From contig OY282382.1 of NCBI GenBank assembly GCA_958295905.1, positions 2,132,001-2,196,000 of the forward strand: DNA of 64,000 nucleotides, in the 5' to 3' direction. Shown here in pieces: positions 38,420-47,546 of the stretch. The notes under the pieces were generated by a model. That model saw only the letters and a list, made by a program, of their open reading frames with translations. It did not search any database and was not told the origin of the DNA. How positions within the stretch are numbered: position 1 is the first letter of the stretch; each line of letters opens with the position of its first letter. The DNA is from an uncultured Vicinamibacterales bacterium (GTDB lineage: Bacteria > Acidobacteriota > Vicinamibacteria > Vicinamibacterales > UBA8438). The position numbers and the translations under genes were made by a program.

Positions 38420-41008
38420 ATGGGCTGGCTCGACGACTTGGGGCGCGACCTGCGTCCTACGCACATGGACAAGGCTCAGGCGGCTGCGTTCGCAGGCTGG
38501 CTCGACGACCTGGGCCGCGACTTGCGCCGCACCCTCCGAGGTCTGAAGCGAAGTCCCGGCTTCACGGCCGCCGTGACGCTCATCCTCGCGCTGGGCATCG
38601 GCGCCGGCACCGCCATGTTCAGCATCGTCAACGGCATTCTGCTGCGGCCGCTGCCCTACCCGGATCCCGGCGCGATCGTACGCATCGGCGAGTCCTCCAG
38701 TCTGCTGGAAGGCGTCTCGGACATGATGCTCTCGAACCGCTCGATGCCCCTGCTGCAGGAGAACGCCGAGTCGTTCGAGCAGCTCGCCGCCTACCAGGGG
38801 CTGCGCGGCGAACGGGACGGGGTCACCCTGCGCGGCGCCCGGGTTTCACCGTCGCTGTTCCCGCTGTTCCGAGTGTCGCCGCATCTGGGCCGGCTCTTCC
38901 TGGAGGAAGAAGCGCGGACCGGCGCGCCGCGCGTCGTGCTGCTGAGTCACCGCGCCTGGACGAACCACTTCGCATCGGATCCGGACGTCGTCGGGACTTC
39001 CGTCGACCTGGGCGACAACCTGCACCTCGTCGTCGGCGTGCTGGCCGAAGGGTTCCACTTCCCGACGCCGGACAGCGAATTCTGGTTGCCGTACGTCATC
39101 GAACCGTCGACCGCAGAGAGCGCGTCGGGACAACCCGGCGGCGCCGCGGTCACCAGCCTCGTCGCGTTCAACGCGCTCGGACGGCTCCGATCGGGCGTTT
39201 CCGCAGAGCAGGCCGAGGCGGAGGCTCGCAGCATCCTGCAGGAGAGCGGCGGCGCGTTGCCGCCACTGTTCGGCGGGAGCGGCGTTCGCGTGGTTCCGCT
39301 GCTGGAGGAGATGGTCGGCGAGTACAGGCCGGCGCTGTCGATCCTGACCGTGGTGACGGTGATCGTGCTGCTGGCCGCCTGCCTGAACGCCGCGGGGCTG
39401 CTCTTGGCGCGCGCGGCGGCGCGGCGTCGGATGCTCGCCGTCAGCGCGGCGCTGGGGGCGAGCAGGGGCCGGCTCGTACGCCAGCTCCTGACCGAGAGCA
39501 CGGCGCTGAGTCTGGCCGGCGGCGTACTCGGGCTGGCCGCGGCAGCCGTCTTCCTGCGAGCCGTGCCCGCGCTCGCTCCGGTCGACGTCGCACGCCTGGA
39601 CGAGGTGGGAATCGACGGGGCGGTGTTCGTCTTCACCGCCGGACTGTCGGTGGTGGTCGGACTGCTGTGCGGCGCGGGAGCCGCGTTCCAGGGGTCGCAG
39701 CTCCACCTGGTCCGCACGCTGAACGACGCTGCCGCGCAGTCCGCCGGGGGTTCCGGGTTGCTGCGGGCGCATCGTGCGCGCGCGGCGCTGTCCGCGATGC
39801 AGGTCGCTCTGGCGGTCATGCTGCTGATTGGTGCGGGGCTGCTGGCGCGCAGCTTCGTGCAGCTTCTCACCTTCGACCGCGGGTTCGACCCGGCCAACGT
39901 GATCACGGCGGAGGTCACGAACCCGATGGGTGCCGCGCCGCACGAGATGGGGGCCCGGATGCCCGAGCTGATGGCGTCGCACCGGCAACTTCATGAGCGC
40001 CTCTCCGACGAGGTGTCGGCGCGGCTTCAGCCCCTCGCCGACGTCGAAGCCGTAGGCGTCTCCCGCCACGTGCCCTTCGGGCGCAACGTACCCAGCGCCA
40101 GCCCGCTCCGCCCGGCCGGCGCGCCCATACCGAGCGACCCGAACGAGATGCCGCGCACGACGCTGCAGGTCGTGAGCCCCGGTTACTTGGATGCCCTGCG
40201 GTTCCGCCTGCGCGCCGGCCGCACTTTCACGCCCCGGGACGGACGCGCCAGCCCGCGCGTCCTGGTCGCCAACGAGACGCTGGCCCGCGAGCTCTTCGGC
40301 AACGAGCCGGCGGTCGGCCGGCAGGTGATCGTGTTCTCCGGTGAGCCTTGGGAGATCGTCGGCGTCGTGGGCGACATCGTGTACGGCGGCCTCGATCTCA
40401 CGGGCGGGACGCAGGCGGAGGCGTACTTCCCGCTCGCCCAAGCCACCGAAACGTTCTTCGGCTTCAGCTCGGGCGTGCAGGTCTCCGTAAGGACCACGAC
40501 CGACCCGCTGGCCGTCGTCCCGTTCCTCCGCGAGGCGATCATCGCGGCGAACCCGGAGGCGACGATCGGCGGGGTGGCGACGATGGAGGCGCGGCTGCTG
40601 AACGCCGTCGCTTGGCCGCGCCTTTACGCCTTCTTCGTCGGGTCGCTTGCGGGGCTCGGCTTGGTTCTCGCAGCCGTCGGCGTCTACGGATTGTTGAGCT
40701 ACACCGTGGCGCAACGCGGGCGCGAGATAGGCGTCCGCATGGCGTTGGGGGCCACAAGCACGCAGATTGTCACGCTGGTGTTGGGGCAGGGTGCGGCGCT
40801 CGTCGGCGCAGGCGCCCTCACGGGTGTGGTCGCCGCGTGGGCAGGGAGCCGGGTGCTGGAGAGCCTTCTCTACGGCGTCGCGGCCGACGATCCGCTGACG
40901 TTCCTGCTGGCCGCGCTCGTGCTGGCCGCCGTTGCGCTCGCGGCCTGCTGGTTTCCGGCCCGGCGGGCGACGCGCGTCGACCCGATGAAGATGCTCCGCT
41001 TCGAGTAG
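38420..41008 (+). CDS. ADOP/MacB-like FtsX-domain ABC permease
   Basis: [46 protein letters not shown]-terminal FtsX domain [13 protein letters not shown]...[17 protein letters not shown]. Confidence 0.92.
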   Translation: MGWLDDLGRDLRPTHMDKAQAAAFAGWLDDLGRDLRRTLRGLKRSPGFTAAVTLILALGIGAGTAMFSIVNGILLRPLPYPDPGAIVRIGESSSLLEGVSDMMLSNRSMPLLQENAESFEQLAAYQGLRGERDGVTLRGARVSPSLFPLFRVSPHLGRLFLEEEARTGAPRVVLLSHRAWTNHFASDPDVVGTSVDLGDNLHLVVGVLAEGFHFPTPDSEFWLPYVIEPSTAESASGQPGGAAVTSLVAFNALGRLRSGVSAEQAEAEARSILQESGGALPPLFGGSGVRVVPLLEEMVGEYRPALSILTVVTVIVLLAACLNAAGLLLARAAARRRMLAVSAALGASRGRLVRQLLTESTALSLAGGVLGLAAAAVFLRAVPALAPVDVARLDEVGIDGAVFVFTAGLSVVVGLLCGAGAAFQGSQLHLVRTLNDAAAQSAGGSGLLRAHRARAALSAMQVALAVMLLIGAGLLARSFVQLLTFDRGFDPANVITAEVTNPMGAAPHEMGARMPELMASHRQLHERLSDEVSARLQPLADVEAVGVSRHVPFGRNVPSASPLRPAGAPIPSDPNEMPRTTLQVVSPGYLDALRFRLRAGRTFTPRDGRASPRVLVANETLARELFGNEPAVGRQVIVFSGEPWEIVGVVGDIVYGGLDLTGGTQAEAYFPLAQATETFFGFSSGVQVSVRTTTDPLAVVPFLREAIIAANPEATIGGVATMEARLLNAVAWPRLYAFFVGSLAGLGLVLAAVGVYGLLSYTVAQRGREIGVRMALGATSTQIVTLVLGQGAALVGAGALTGVVAAWAGSRVLESLLYGVAADDPLTFLLAALVLAAVALAACWFPARRATRVDPMKMLRFE
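38423..38526. repeat. In-frame 72-bp-period duplication at the 5' end of the permease gene
   Basis: ggctggctcgacgacytgggscgcgacytgcg at 38423 and 38495; protein [11 protein letters not shown] occurs twice. Confidence 0.88.
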
Positions 41009-41023
41009 GGGTCACCGCCCAGG

Positions 41024-41150
41024 TCACCGCCCCCAGTCACGCGCCCGGGCTTCGGCTTCCGCGATCTGTTCGGGCGTCATGAACCGGGTCAGGACATCGA
41101 GCGCCCCGCTGCTGACGCCGGGGCCGGACGCTCCCTGCGCAAAAACTTTA
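41024..41150 (-). pseudogene. C-terminal gene remnant (ends ...ALDVLTRFMTPEQIAEAEARARDWGR*)
   Basis: Read by eye on the minus strand; TPEQIAEAxxxAR-x-W tail resembles C-termini of TPR/Sel1-like proteins; no long upstream ORF. Confidence 0.4.
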
Positions 41151-41470
41151 GCCGCAACGGAAGCCCTCGCGTGACGCCTGACACCCTATCACGGAGGGTT
41201 CTGTTCCCGGATCTCTTCGACAAGCCCCTCGCCGCCACGTTCGACCAACCGCAGGCGAGCGCTGACGGCGGCGGGTGCTGCTCAAGGCGGCCGAGCGGGT
41301 GTACGGCTTGGTCAAGGCGTTCGCAGGACGTCTGACCGACCAACGCGCGCCCCTGGAGCCACCTCGCGCGCGGCATGACGGGAACGGCCCGAAGAAGCAC
41401 GACGACCGACAACACGGCAACGGCAGGGAACGGCAGGCTGCGGGCGGACTCCTGGTGTTAGGGTACGCGC

Positions 41471-42595
41471 ATGCCGCGGAAACGATCCCCACCCCCGGCC
41501 GCCCCCCGCGGGCCGGGCTGGCTGCCGGCCGCGCTCGTCGGCGCCGCCATCCTTCTGGCGGCGCTGCCGATCCCGCGTTCCACCGTCGAGTCTCTGTACT
41601 CGTACGGGGTGTATCCGATGGTGCGGCAGCTCGTGACGGCGGGGACGAGCCGCATACCGCTGGCGCTGTTCGACTGGCTGCTGTTCGGCGGGGCGGCGGC
41701 GATCCTCGGGTGGTGCGCCTGGCGCCTGTTGCGTCCGGGGCGGCATCGCCGGCTTCGCGTGCTCGGCGCCCTCGCGGCCCGGCTGGCCGTTCTCGCCGCG
41801 GCGATCTATCTGGTGTTCCTGGTCATCTGGGGGCTGAACTACCGCCGCGAGACGCTGGCCGCGAAGCTCGGCTACACCGAGGATCGGGTGACCGCGGCGG
41901 CCCTGGACGAGCTGGCGACGGCCGCCGTCGCGCACCTCAACCGGTTGTTCGAAGCGACGGAGACGCGGGCGTGGCCGCAGTTCGGGGAGCTGCCGGCCGA
42001 TCTCGGCCCGGGGTTCGAGCGGCTGCAGCGCGAGCTCGGCGCGTCCCGTCCCGCGCCGGCGGTCGTGCCCCGGCGCTCGCTGCTGACGCCCTACTTCCGG
42101 CGCGCCGGCATCGACGGGATGTTCGACCCGTTCTCGCTCCAGGTGCTGGTCAACGACACCGTGCTGCCGTTCGAGCGGCCGTTCGTCACCGCGCACGAGT
42201 GGGCGCACCTGGCCGGCTTCGCCCACGAGGCGGAAGCCAACTTCGTGGCGTGGCTGACCTGCCTCGAGGGCGACGAGCGCATGCAGTACAGCGGGTGGCT
42301 GTATCTGGTGGGGCGGCTTCTGGGCGCGGTCCCGGAATCGTCGCGGGCGGCCCTCGGCGCCGAGCTCGGTCCCGGCCCCCGCGCCGACTACGCGGCGGTT
42401 CGCGCGCGGACCAGCCGGGCGACGCCCATCGTCCGGCAGGCCGCCCGGGGGCTCAACGATGTCTATCTGCGGGCCAACCGGGTGGCCGGCGGCGTCGGCA
42501 GCTACGGCGAGGTCCTGCAACTGGCGGTGGGCACCGATCTCGGGCGCCGGAGGTGGCCGGCGTCCGAGATCGGGCGGCGGCCGGGGCCGGAGTGA
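41471..42595 (+). CDS. DUF3810-like membrane protein with HExxH motif
   Basis: Two hydrophobic segments, VTAHEWAHLAGFAHEAEANFVAWL, YSGWLYLVGRLL. Confidence 0.82.
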   Translation: MPRKRSPPPAAPRGPGWLPAALVGAAILLAALPIPRSTVESLYSYGVYPMVRQLVTAGTSRIPLALFDWLLFGGAAAILGWCAWRLLRPGRHRRLRVLGALAARLAVLAAAIYLVFLVIWGLNYRRETLAAKLGYTEDRVTAAALDELATAAVAHLNRLFEATETRAWPQFGELPADLGPGFERLQRELGASRPAPAVVPRRSLLTPYFRRAGIDGMFDPFSLQVLVNDTVLPFERPFVTAHEWAHLAGFAHEAEANFVAWLTCLEGDERMQYSGWLYLVGRLLGAVPESSRAALGAELGPGPRADYAAVRARTSRATPIVRQAARGLNDVYLRANRVAGGVGSYGEVLQLAVGTDLGRRRWPASEIGRRPGPE

Positions 42596-42618
42596 CGCCG
42601 GTTCGCCGGTCCGTGCCC

Positions 42619-42960
42619 GTCAGCGGGGCCGGCTGGTCCTGGTCGAAGCGGCGCGCTCCCCGTGTCGCCACCCCGACGCCCCGCCCCGAAGGTCAGCGGG
42701 GCCGGCTGGTCCTGGTCGAAGTGGCGCGGGTACGGCGGCGGGTCCGTCCCCTTCCCGAATCCGGCCCGCCCCGGCGTCGTCCCGGCATGCCGGCGTTGCC
42801 GGCGGCGTCCGACCGGTCGTACGGCCCTCCCGAATCCGGCCGCCCGGCGTCGTCCCGGCCGTCCGCCGCGCACACGCCGATCGCGTCCAGATCATGCGGC
42901 AGTACGACGGCCGCCCCGGCGTCGTCCCGGCCGTCCGCTGCGCACGCCTCGTCAGGCCGG
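42619..42960. repeat. Degenerate array with period 72-75 bp (4 or more partial units)
   Basis: gtcagcggggccggctggtcctggtcgaag at 42619/42692; cccgaatccggc at 42754/42829; cggcgtcgtcccgg at 42772/42845/42917. Confidence 0.85.
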
Positions 42961-43050
42961 CGCCGGCTCTTCCAGGGGCGACGCGGGGTTTCCATGGCGG
43001 GCGGCTGTCCCGGCCGCCCGGAGTTCGCGACAGGGTATGATCTCCCCGCC

Positions 43051-43245
43051 ATGTTCAAGCTGATTCCCACCGTGCGCGGCGGCGCCGCCAACTCGCCGCT
43101 CCTGTTCACCCGCTACGCCAGCCTCGAGGAGGCCCGCGACGCCACCAAGGCGTTGATCCACGAGAACGCCCGGGTGACCCGGGTCATGATCGTCGACGCC
43201 TCCGTCGACGGTTCGAAGTTCGTCGAGTGGATCGAGCGGTCCTGA
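43051..43245 (+). CDS. Small hypothetical protein
   Basis: 64-aa ORF MFKLIPTVRGGAANSPLLFTRYASLEEARDATKAL... Confidence 0.6.
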   Translation: MFKLIPTVRGGAANSPLLFTRYASLEEARDATKALIHENARVTRVMIVDASVDGSKFVEWIERS

Positions 43246-43275
43246 CGCCGCGGCGCGGCGGCGCAGCGCCCGCGC

Positions 43276-44235
43276 TCATTCGCGCAGCCCCAGATCGTCG
43301 ACGATGCGCCTGACGGCGCGCGCCCGGTTCAGGGAGTAGACGTGGAGGCCCGGCGCCCCGCCCGCCAGCAGGGCTTCGCACTGTCGGGTCGCGAACTCGA
43401 TGCCGAAGTCGGCAACCGCCTCCGCGTCGTCGCCGAAGCGTTCCAGCGTCTCGAGCAGCCGGGCCGGCAGCGTCGCCCCGCAGATCGCGGTGAACCGCTT
43501 GATCTGCCGGGTGCTCAGGATGGGCAGCACCCCCGGGGTCAGCGGCACCTGCGCCCCGAGGGTGTCCACCAGGTAGTCCCGGAACGCGAAATAGTCGTCG
43601 TTGTCGAAGAAGAGCTGGGTGAGCACCAGGTCGGCCCCGGCGTCGATCTTGGCCTTCAGCCGCCGCCAGTCGACGTGCTTCCCCTCGGTGCAGGCGATGT
43701 GGCTTTCGGGAAAGCCGGCCGTCCCGATCGAGAAACCCCCGAGCTTCCGGATGAACGTGACGAGCTGGTACGAGTAATCGAACCCGCTCTCCAGCTCGGC
43801 CAGCTCGTCGGCGTTCTGCGGCGGGTCGCCCCGGAGGGCGAGGATGTTCCGGATGCCGCGCGCGCGGGCCTCCAGCAGATACCGCTCGATCTGGGGACGC
43901 GGCGTGCTGATGCACGTCAGATGCGCCATCGCGGTGGTCCCGTGCTCCCGCTGGATGCGGTCCGCGATGTCGAGGGTCTTGTCGCGGGTGCTGCCGCCGG
44001 CGCCGTAGGTGACCGAGTAGAAGTGCGGCCGGATCACCTGCATCTCCGGCAGGGTCCGCTCGAACAGCGTGACGTGCCCCTCGGGGGTGCGGGGCGGGAA
44101 GAGCTCTATCGAGATGACGGGCCGGCCGGCCCGCCGCCCGCCGGCGTAGATGTCGCGCACGAGCTCGACGGCGGGAAGGGTGGCGCCCGCGCTTGCCGAT
44201 GCGGGGCCGGAAACCCGGTCTGTCGTTGACGTCAT
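43276..44235 (-). CDS. metF: Methylenetetrahydrofolate reductase
   Basis: SIELFPPRTPEG, FYSVTYGAGGSTRDKT, AHLTCI, NILALRGDPP, QLFFDNDDYF, PGVLPI. Confidence 0.96.
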   Translation of the reverse strand: MTSTTDRVSGPASASAGATLPAVELVRDIYAGGRRAGRPVISIELFPPRTPEGHVTLFERTLPEMQVIRPHFYSVTYGAGGSTRDKTLDIADRIQREHGTTAMAHLTCISTPRPQIERYLLEARARGIRNILALRGDPPQNADELAELESGFDYSYQLVTFIRKLGGFSIGTAGFPESHIACTEGKHVDWRRLKAKIDAGADLVLTQLFFDNDDYFAFRDYLVDTLGAQVPLTPGVLPILSTRQIKRFTAICGATLPARLLETLERFGDDAEAVADFGIEFATRQCEALLAGGAPGLHVYSLNRARAVRRIVDDLGLRE

Positions 44236-44302
44236 ACGAACCACTCGAAGGGGTTGTCGCTCGGGGGGGGACAGTACCACCCGGCTTCGCGGCCTGACAA
44301 GG

Positions 44303-44476
44303 CCAGGAGCATCCCACGCTGGCTGCGCGTGACGGCCCGCCCCCGATTCGAGGGGTCGCCACCGTCTTGCCGACCGGTCGGTGCCGCGGGAACCCGCGAT
44401 TCCGCACGTCCGAGCCCCAGGACCCGCCACGATGCTGCCTGCGCACGGCCGTGGCGGAGCGCGGGATGGTCCTGTG
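44303..44476 (-). mobile_element. Repeat family R1 copy
   Basis: ccaggagcatcccacgctggctgcgcgtgacggcccgcccccgattcgagg ... ggcggagcgcgggatggtcctg. Confidence 0.92.
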
Positions 44477-44607
44477 ACAAGGCGTCCGGCGGTTGCGTCC
44501 GGCGGCGGTTGCCCGTATAAAGGCGGCGACAGGACGATCGGACCGGTATCGCGGCGTCGACGGCGTCGATAGCGGGCGGTGTCGGCTCGACCCGGACTGC
44601 GTGGCCC

Positions 44608-44717
44608 GGGTGGGCGTCTCCGGGCGGCTCTTGCCGGGCATTGGGACCGGGCCGCGGGCGCGCCGGGGCAGGTCTCGGTGGGGTGGGCGTCTCCGGGCGG
44701 CTCCTGCCGGGCATTGG
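44608..44717. repeat. 37-bp direct repeat pair, period 73, just upstream of the OPT gene
   Basis: gggtgggcgtctccgggcggctcytgccgggcattgg at 44608 and 44681, one mismatch. Confidence 0.9.
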
Positions 44718-44737
44718 ACAGGGAGAACAGGCAGCCC

Positions 44738-46804
44738 ATGAGCACCAACGACCCGTCGTCGTCGCGCTTCACGCCGTTCGTGCCCGAAGAGACCGACCTG
44801 CCGGAGCTGACCGTCCGGGCGGTGGGCATCGGCGTCGCGATGGCCATCGTGCTCGGGGCCGCCAACGCGTACTTGGGCATGCGGGCCGGCCTCACCGTCG
44901 CCGCGACGTTCCCGGCCGCGGTGGTGGCGATGGCGGCGCTGCGCGGGTTCGGTGGGTCGGTGCTCGAGGAGAACATCTCCCGCACCACCGCCTCGGTCGG
45001 CGAGGCCCTCGTGGCGGGGGCGATCTTCACGATACCGGCCTTCGTCATCAGCGGGGTCTGGGACGATCTGCGCTACTGGGAGAGCACCGCCATCATGCTG
45101 ACGGGGGGGCTGCTCGGAGTGCTGTTCATCATCGTCCTGCGCCGCACGATGGTCGTCGAGGCGGACCTGCCGTTCCCCGAGAGCGTGGCCGCGGCGGAGC
45201 TGGTGAAGGCGGGGCAGGGCGGGCAGACCGGCGCCAAGTACGTCTTCCAGGCCATGGGCGTCGCCGGCGCGTGGGAGCTCGTCAAGAACTCGAACGGCCT
45301 CCAGATCGTGTCGAGCTCGGCCACGGCCTTCGTCGACCTGGGGCGCTCGACGATAGAGATGCTCGGCCAGCAGGTGCGCCATGCCGGCGGGTTCATCCTG
45401 CAGTCGCCGGACGCCTCGCCGGCCCTCGTCGGGGTCGGGTTCATCGTCGGCCCGTCCATCGCCTCGACCCTGTTCGCGGGGGCGGTGCTGGGCTGGCTCC
45501 TGCTCGTTCCGCTCGGGCTCTTCCTGAATCCGGAGACGGCGGCGGGGGCGGCCGACCCGGAGGCGCTGATGGCCCTCGGCGAGGAGGTGTGGCTGAAGCA
45601 GATACGGCCGCTGGCCGTGGGCACGATGATCGTGGCCGCGTTCTACACGCTGTTCAATCTGCGCACGGCGCTGATCGAGGGGATCGGCCGGGCGTTCACG
45701 GACATCCGGAAGGCGCGGACCGGGGCGGGCCCGGCGACGGCCGCCCGGGTGACCGAGGTGACCGCCGGGCCGGCCGTAGAGGAGGAGACCGCGGTGAGCC
45801 CGGCGGCCCCCACCCGCCAGAATCTGGATCTGGACTTCACCAAGGTCGGCATCGCGATCGCCGCCCTGGCCGTGCCCCTGCTCGGGCTCTACTGGTTCTT
45901 CAGCGGCAGCATCCCCGGCGCGCTCCTGCTCACCGTGGTCATGATCGTCCTCGGGTTCCTCTTCGCGGCGGTCGCGGGCTATCTGGTGGGGCTGCTCGGC
46001 AGCTCGAACAACCCGATCAGCGGCCTCACCCTCAGCACCCTCCTGATCTCGGCGATTCTGATGGTCGGCATCGGGGTCACCGGCCCCGCCGGCATCCTCG
46101 GCGTGCTCGGGGTGGCGGGGGTGGTCTGCTGCGCGGCGGGCGTCGCCGGCGACATGCTGCAGGACCTGAAGGTCGGCCACATCCTCGGCGGGACTCCCTG
46201 GAAGATGGAGGTCGGCGAGATCATCGGCGTGGTCGTCGCCGCCCTCGTCCTCATCCTGCCGATGATGGTGATGCACGAGGTCTACGAAATCGGCAGCGAT
46301 CTGCTGCCCGCGCCCCAGGCCGGGCTGATGGCGCTGATGGCGGAGGGCATCGTCGGCGGGGAGATGGCTTGGCCCCTGGTCATCACCGGGATGTTCCTCG
46401 CCCTCGGGCTCATTCTCATCCAGTCGCCCTCGCCGATGCTCATCGCGGTCGGCATGTACCTGCCGTTGTCGTCGACCGCCGCGATCTTCGTCGGCGGGCT
46501 CATCGCCTGGATGCTGTCGCGCGCGCTCGCGGCCCGCAACGCCGGCGGGGCGGCGGTGACGCGGGCCAACAACACCGGCGTGCTGCTGTCGTCGGGGTTC
46601 ATCGCGGGCGAGGCGCTGATGGCGGTGCTGCTGGCGTTCGTGGTCGCGGGGGGGACCGCGGTGGGGGTCGATCGGGTCATCCCGTCCATCTCCCAGAGCG
46701 CCCTGTTGGGCGCCCTCGTGTTCGTCCTGCTCTACTACATGCTGGTCAGGATGCCCTTGGCCGCGGGCGGGGACGAGCCGGGGCCGGGCGCGCCGCCGTC
46801 GTGA
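44738..46804 (+). CDS. OPT family oligopeptide transporter
   Basis: PELTVRAVGIGVAMAIVLGAANAYLGMRAGLTVAATFPAAVVAMAALR; NPISGLTLSTLLISAIL; about 690 aa polytopic. Confidence 0.93.
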   Translation: MSTNDPSSSRFTPFVPEETDLPELTVRAVGIGVAMAIVLGAANAYLGMRAGLTVAATFPAAVVAMAALRGFGGSVLEENISRTTASVGEALVAGAIFTIPAFVISGVWDDLRYWESTAIMLTGGLLGVLFIIVLRRTMVVEADLPFPESVAAAELVKAGQGGQTGAKYVFQAMGVAGAWELVKNSNGLQIVSSSATAFVDLGRSTIEMLGQQVRHAGGFILQSPDASPALVGVGFIVGPSIASTLFAGAVLGWLLLVPLGLFLNPETAAGAADPEALMALGEEVWLKQIRPLAVGTMIVAAFYTLFNLRTALIEGIGRAFTDIRKARTGAGPATAARVTEVTAGPAVEEETAVSPAAPTRQNLDLDFTKVGIAIAALAVPLLGLYWFFSGSIPGALLLTVVMIVLGFLFAAVAGYLVGLLGSSNNPISGLTLSTLLISAILMVGIGVTGPAGILGVLGVAGVVCCAAGVAGDMLQDLKVGHILGGTPWKMEVGEIIGVVVAALVLILPMMVMHEVYEIGSDLLPAPQAGLMALMAEGIVGGEMAWPLVITGMFLALGLILIQSPSPMLIAVGMYLPLSSTAAIFVGGLIAWMLSRALAARNAGGAAVTRANNTGVLLSSGFIAGEALMAVLLAFVVAGGTAVGVDRVIPSISQSALLGALVFVLLYYMLVRMPLAAGGDEPGPGAPPS

Positions 46805-47136
46805 TTTCCTTCGAGGCCCGGCCGCGGCGGCTGCTCGAGTGGCGCGAGGAGGACGGACGCTGCGTCCTCCTGCGGCCGCGTCTCGGCACGAGCCGGCTGG
46901 GGCGGTGGCTGGCCGGCCTCGCCGGCGACCCGCATTACCGGATACGGCTGGACGAGGTCGGCACCCTCGTGTGGAAGGCGTGCGACGGCCGGACCTCGCT
47001 GGCGGAGATCGCGAGGTCGATGCGTTCGGCGTTCGGGGCGCGGGTCGAGCCGGCCGACGAGCGGCTGGCCGCGTTCGTGCGCCGGATGCTGAAGGGCCGG
47101 ATGCTGGCGGTGGAGGAGCCGGACGGCGCGGGATGA
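46801..47136 (+). CDS. PqqD-like protein (RiPP recognition element fold)
   Basis: LDEVGTLVWKACDGRTSLAEIARSM...GARVEPADERLAAFVRRMLKGRMLAV; GTGA overlap with OPT stop. Confidence 0.85.
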   Translation: MISFEARPRRLLEWREEDGRCVLLRPRLGTSRLGRWLAGLAGDPHYRIRLDEVGTLVWKACDGRTSLAEIARSMRSAFGARVEPADERLAAFVRRMLKGRMLAVEEPDGAG

Positions 47137-47173
47137 CGTAAACGGACGGCTTCCCGCGCGACCGGGCCGGCGA

Positions 47174-47310
47174 GAGCGGCGGCCGTACGAGGACGCGGCG
47201 CTTGGGGGACGGCCCTGCCGCTCAGCAATGCCGAGTGGGCCGACGAGCGGCGGTCGCACGAGGACGCCGAGCCTGGGGGCGGTCTGCCGCTCAGCGATGC
47301 CGGGCCGGCG
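47174..47310. repeat. Imperfect tandem duplication, period 69-71
   Basis: gagcggcggycgyacgaggacg at 47174/47245; ctgccgctcagcratgccg at 47215/47284. Confidence 0.85.
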
Positions 47311-47546
47311 GGCGATTCCATCGACAGTCGTCGATCCGCTTGCCGAGTTGTCTCCCGACCCAGAACATCGCCCCGAACAGGGGGATGACGATCGACAGGG
47401 ATCGTACCGATGGTGTCCGCCATGGTCGCTGCCTCTCGGCTCATTCTATACGGTCACGTTCGACCCGTTGCCGGGTTCAGCCGGGTTCGATTCGGTTCGG
47501 GACCCGCGGCCGCGATCGAACGTCATGGAACCCGGCGACCGCCCCG

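Noticed and set aside
42619-42960. Possible small CRISPR (period ~73 bp)
   Set aside because: Repeats drift and shift phase between units, the same period recurs at loci with unrelated sequences, and there is no cas context.
46935-47444. Minus-strand ORF 169 aa between PqqD-like gene and nadE
   Set aside because: Overlaps the PqqD-like CDS and a tandem duplication, low-complexity translation; a short hydrophobic stretch in another frame (LSIVIPLFGAMFWVGRQLG) hints at a remnant but lacks a start.
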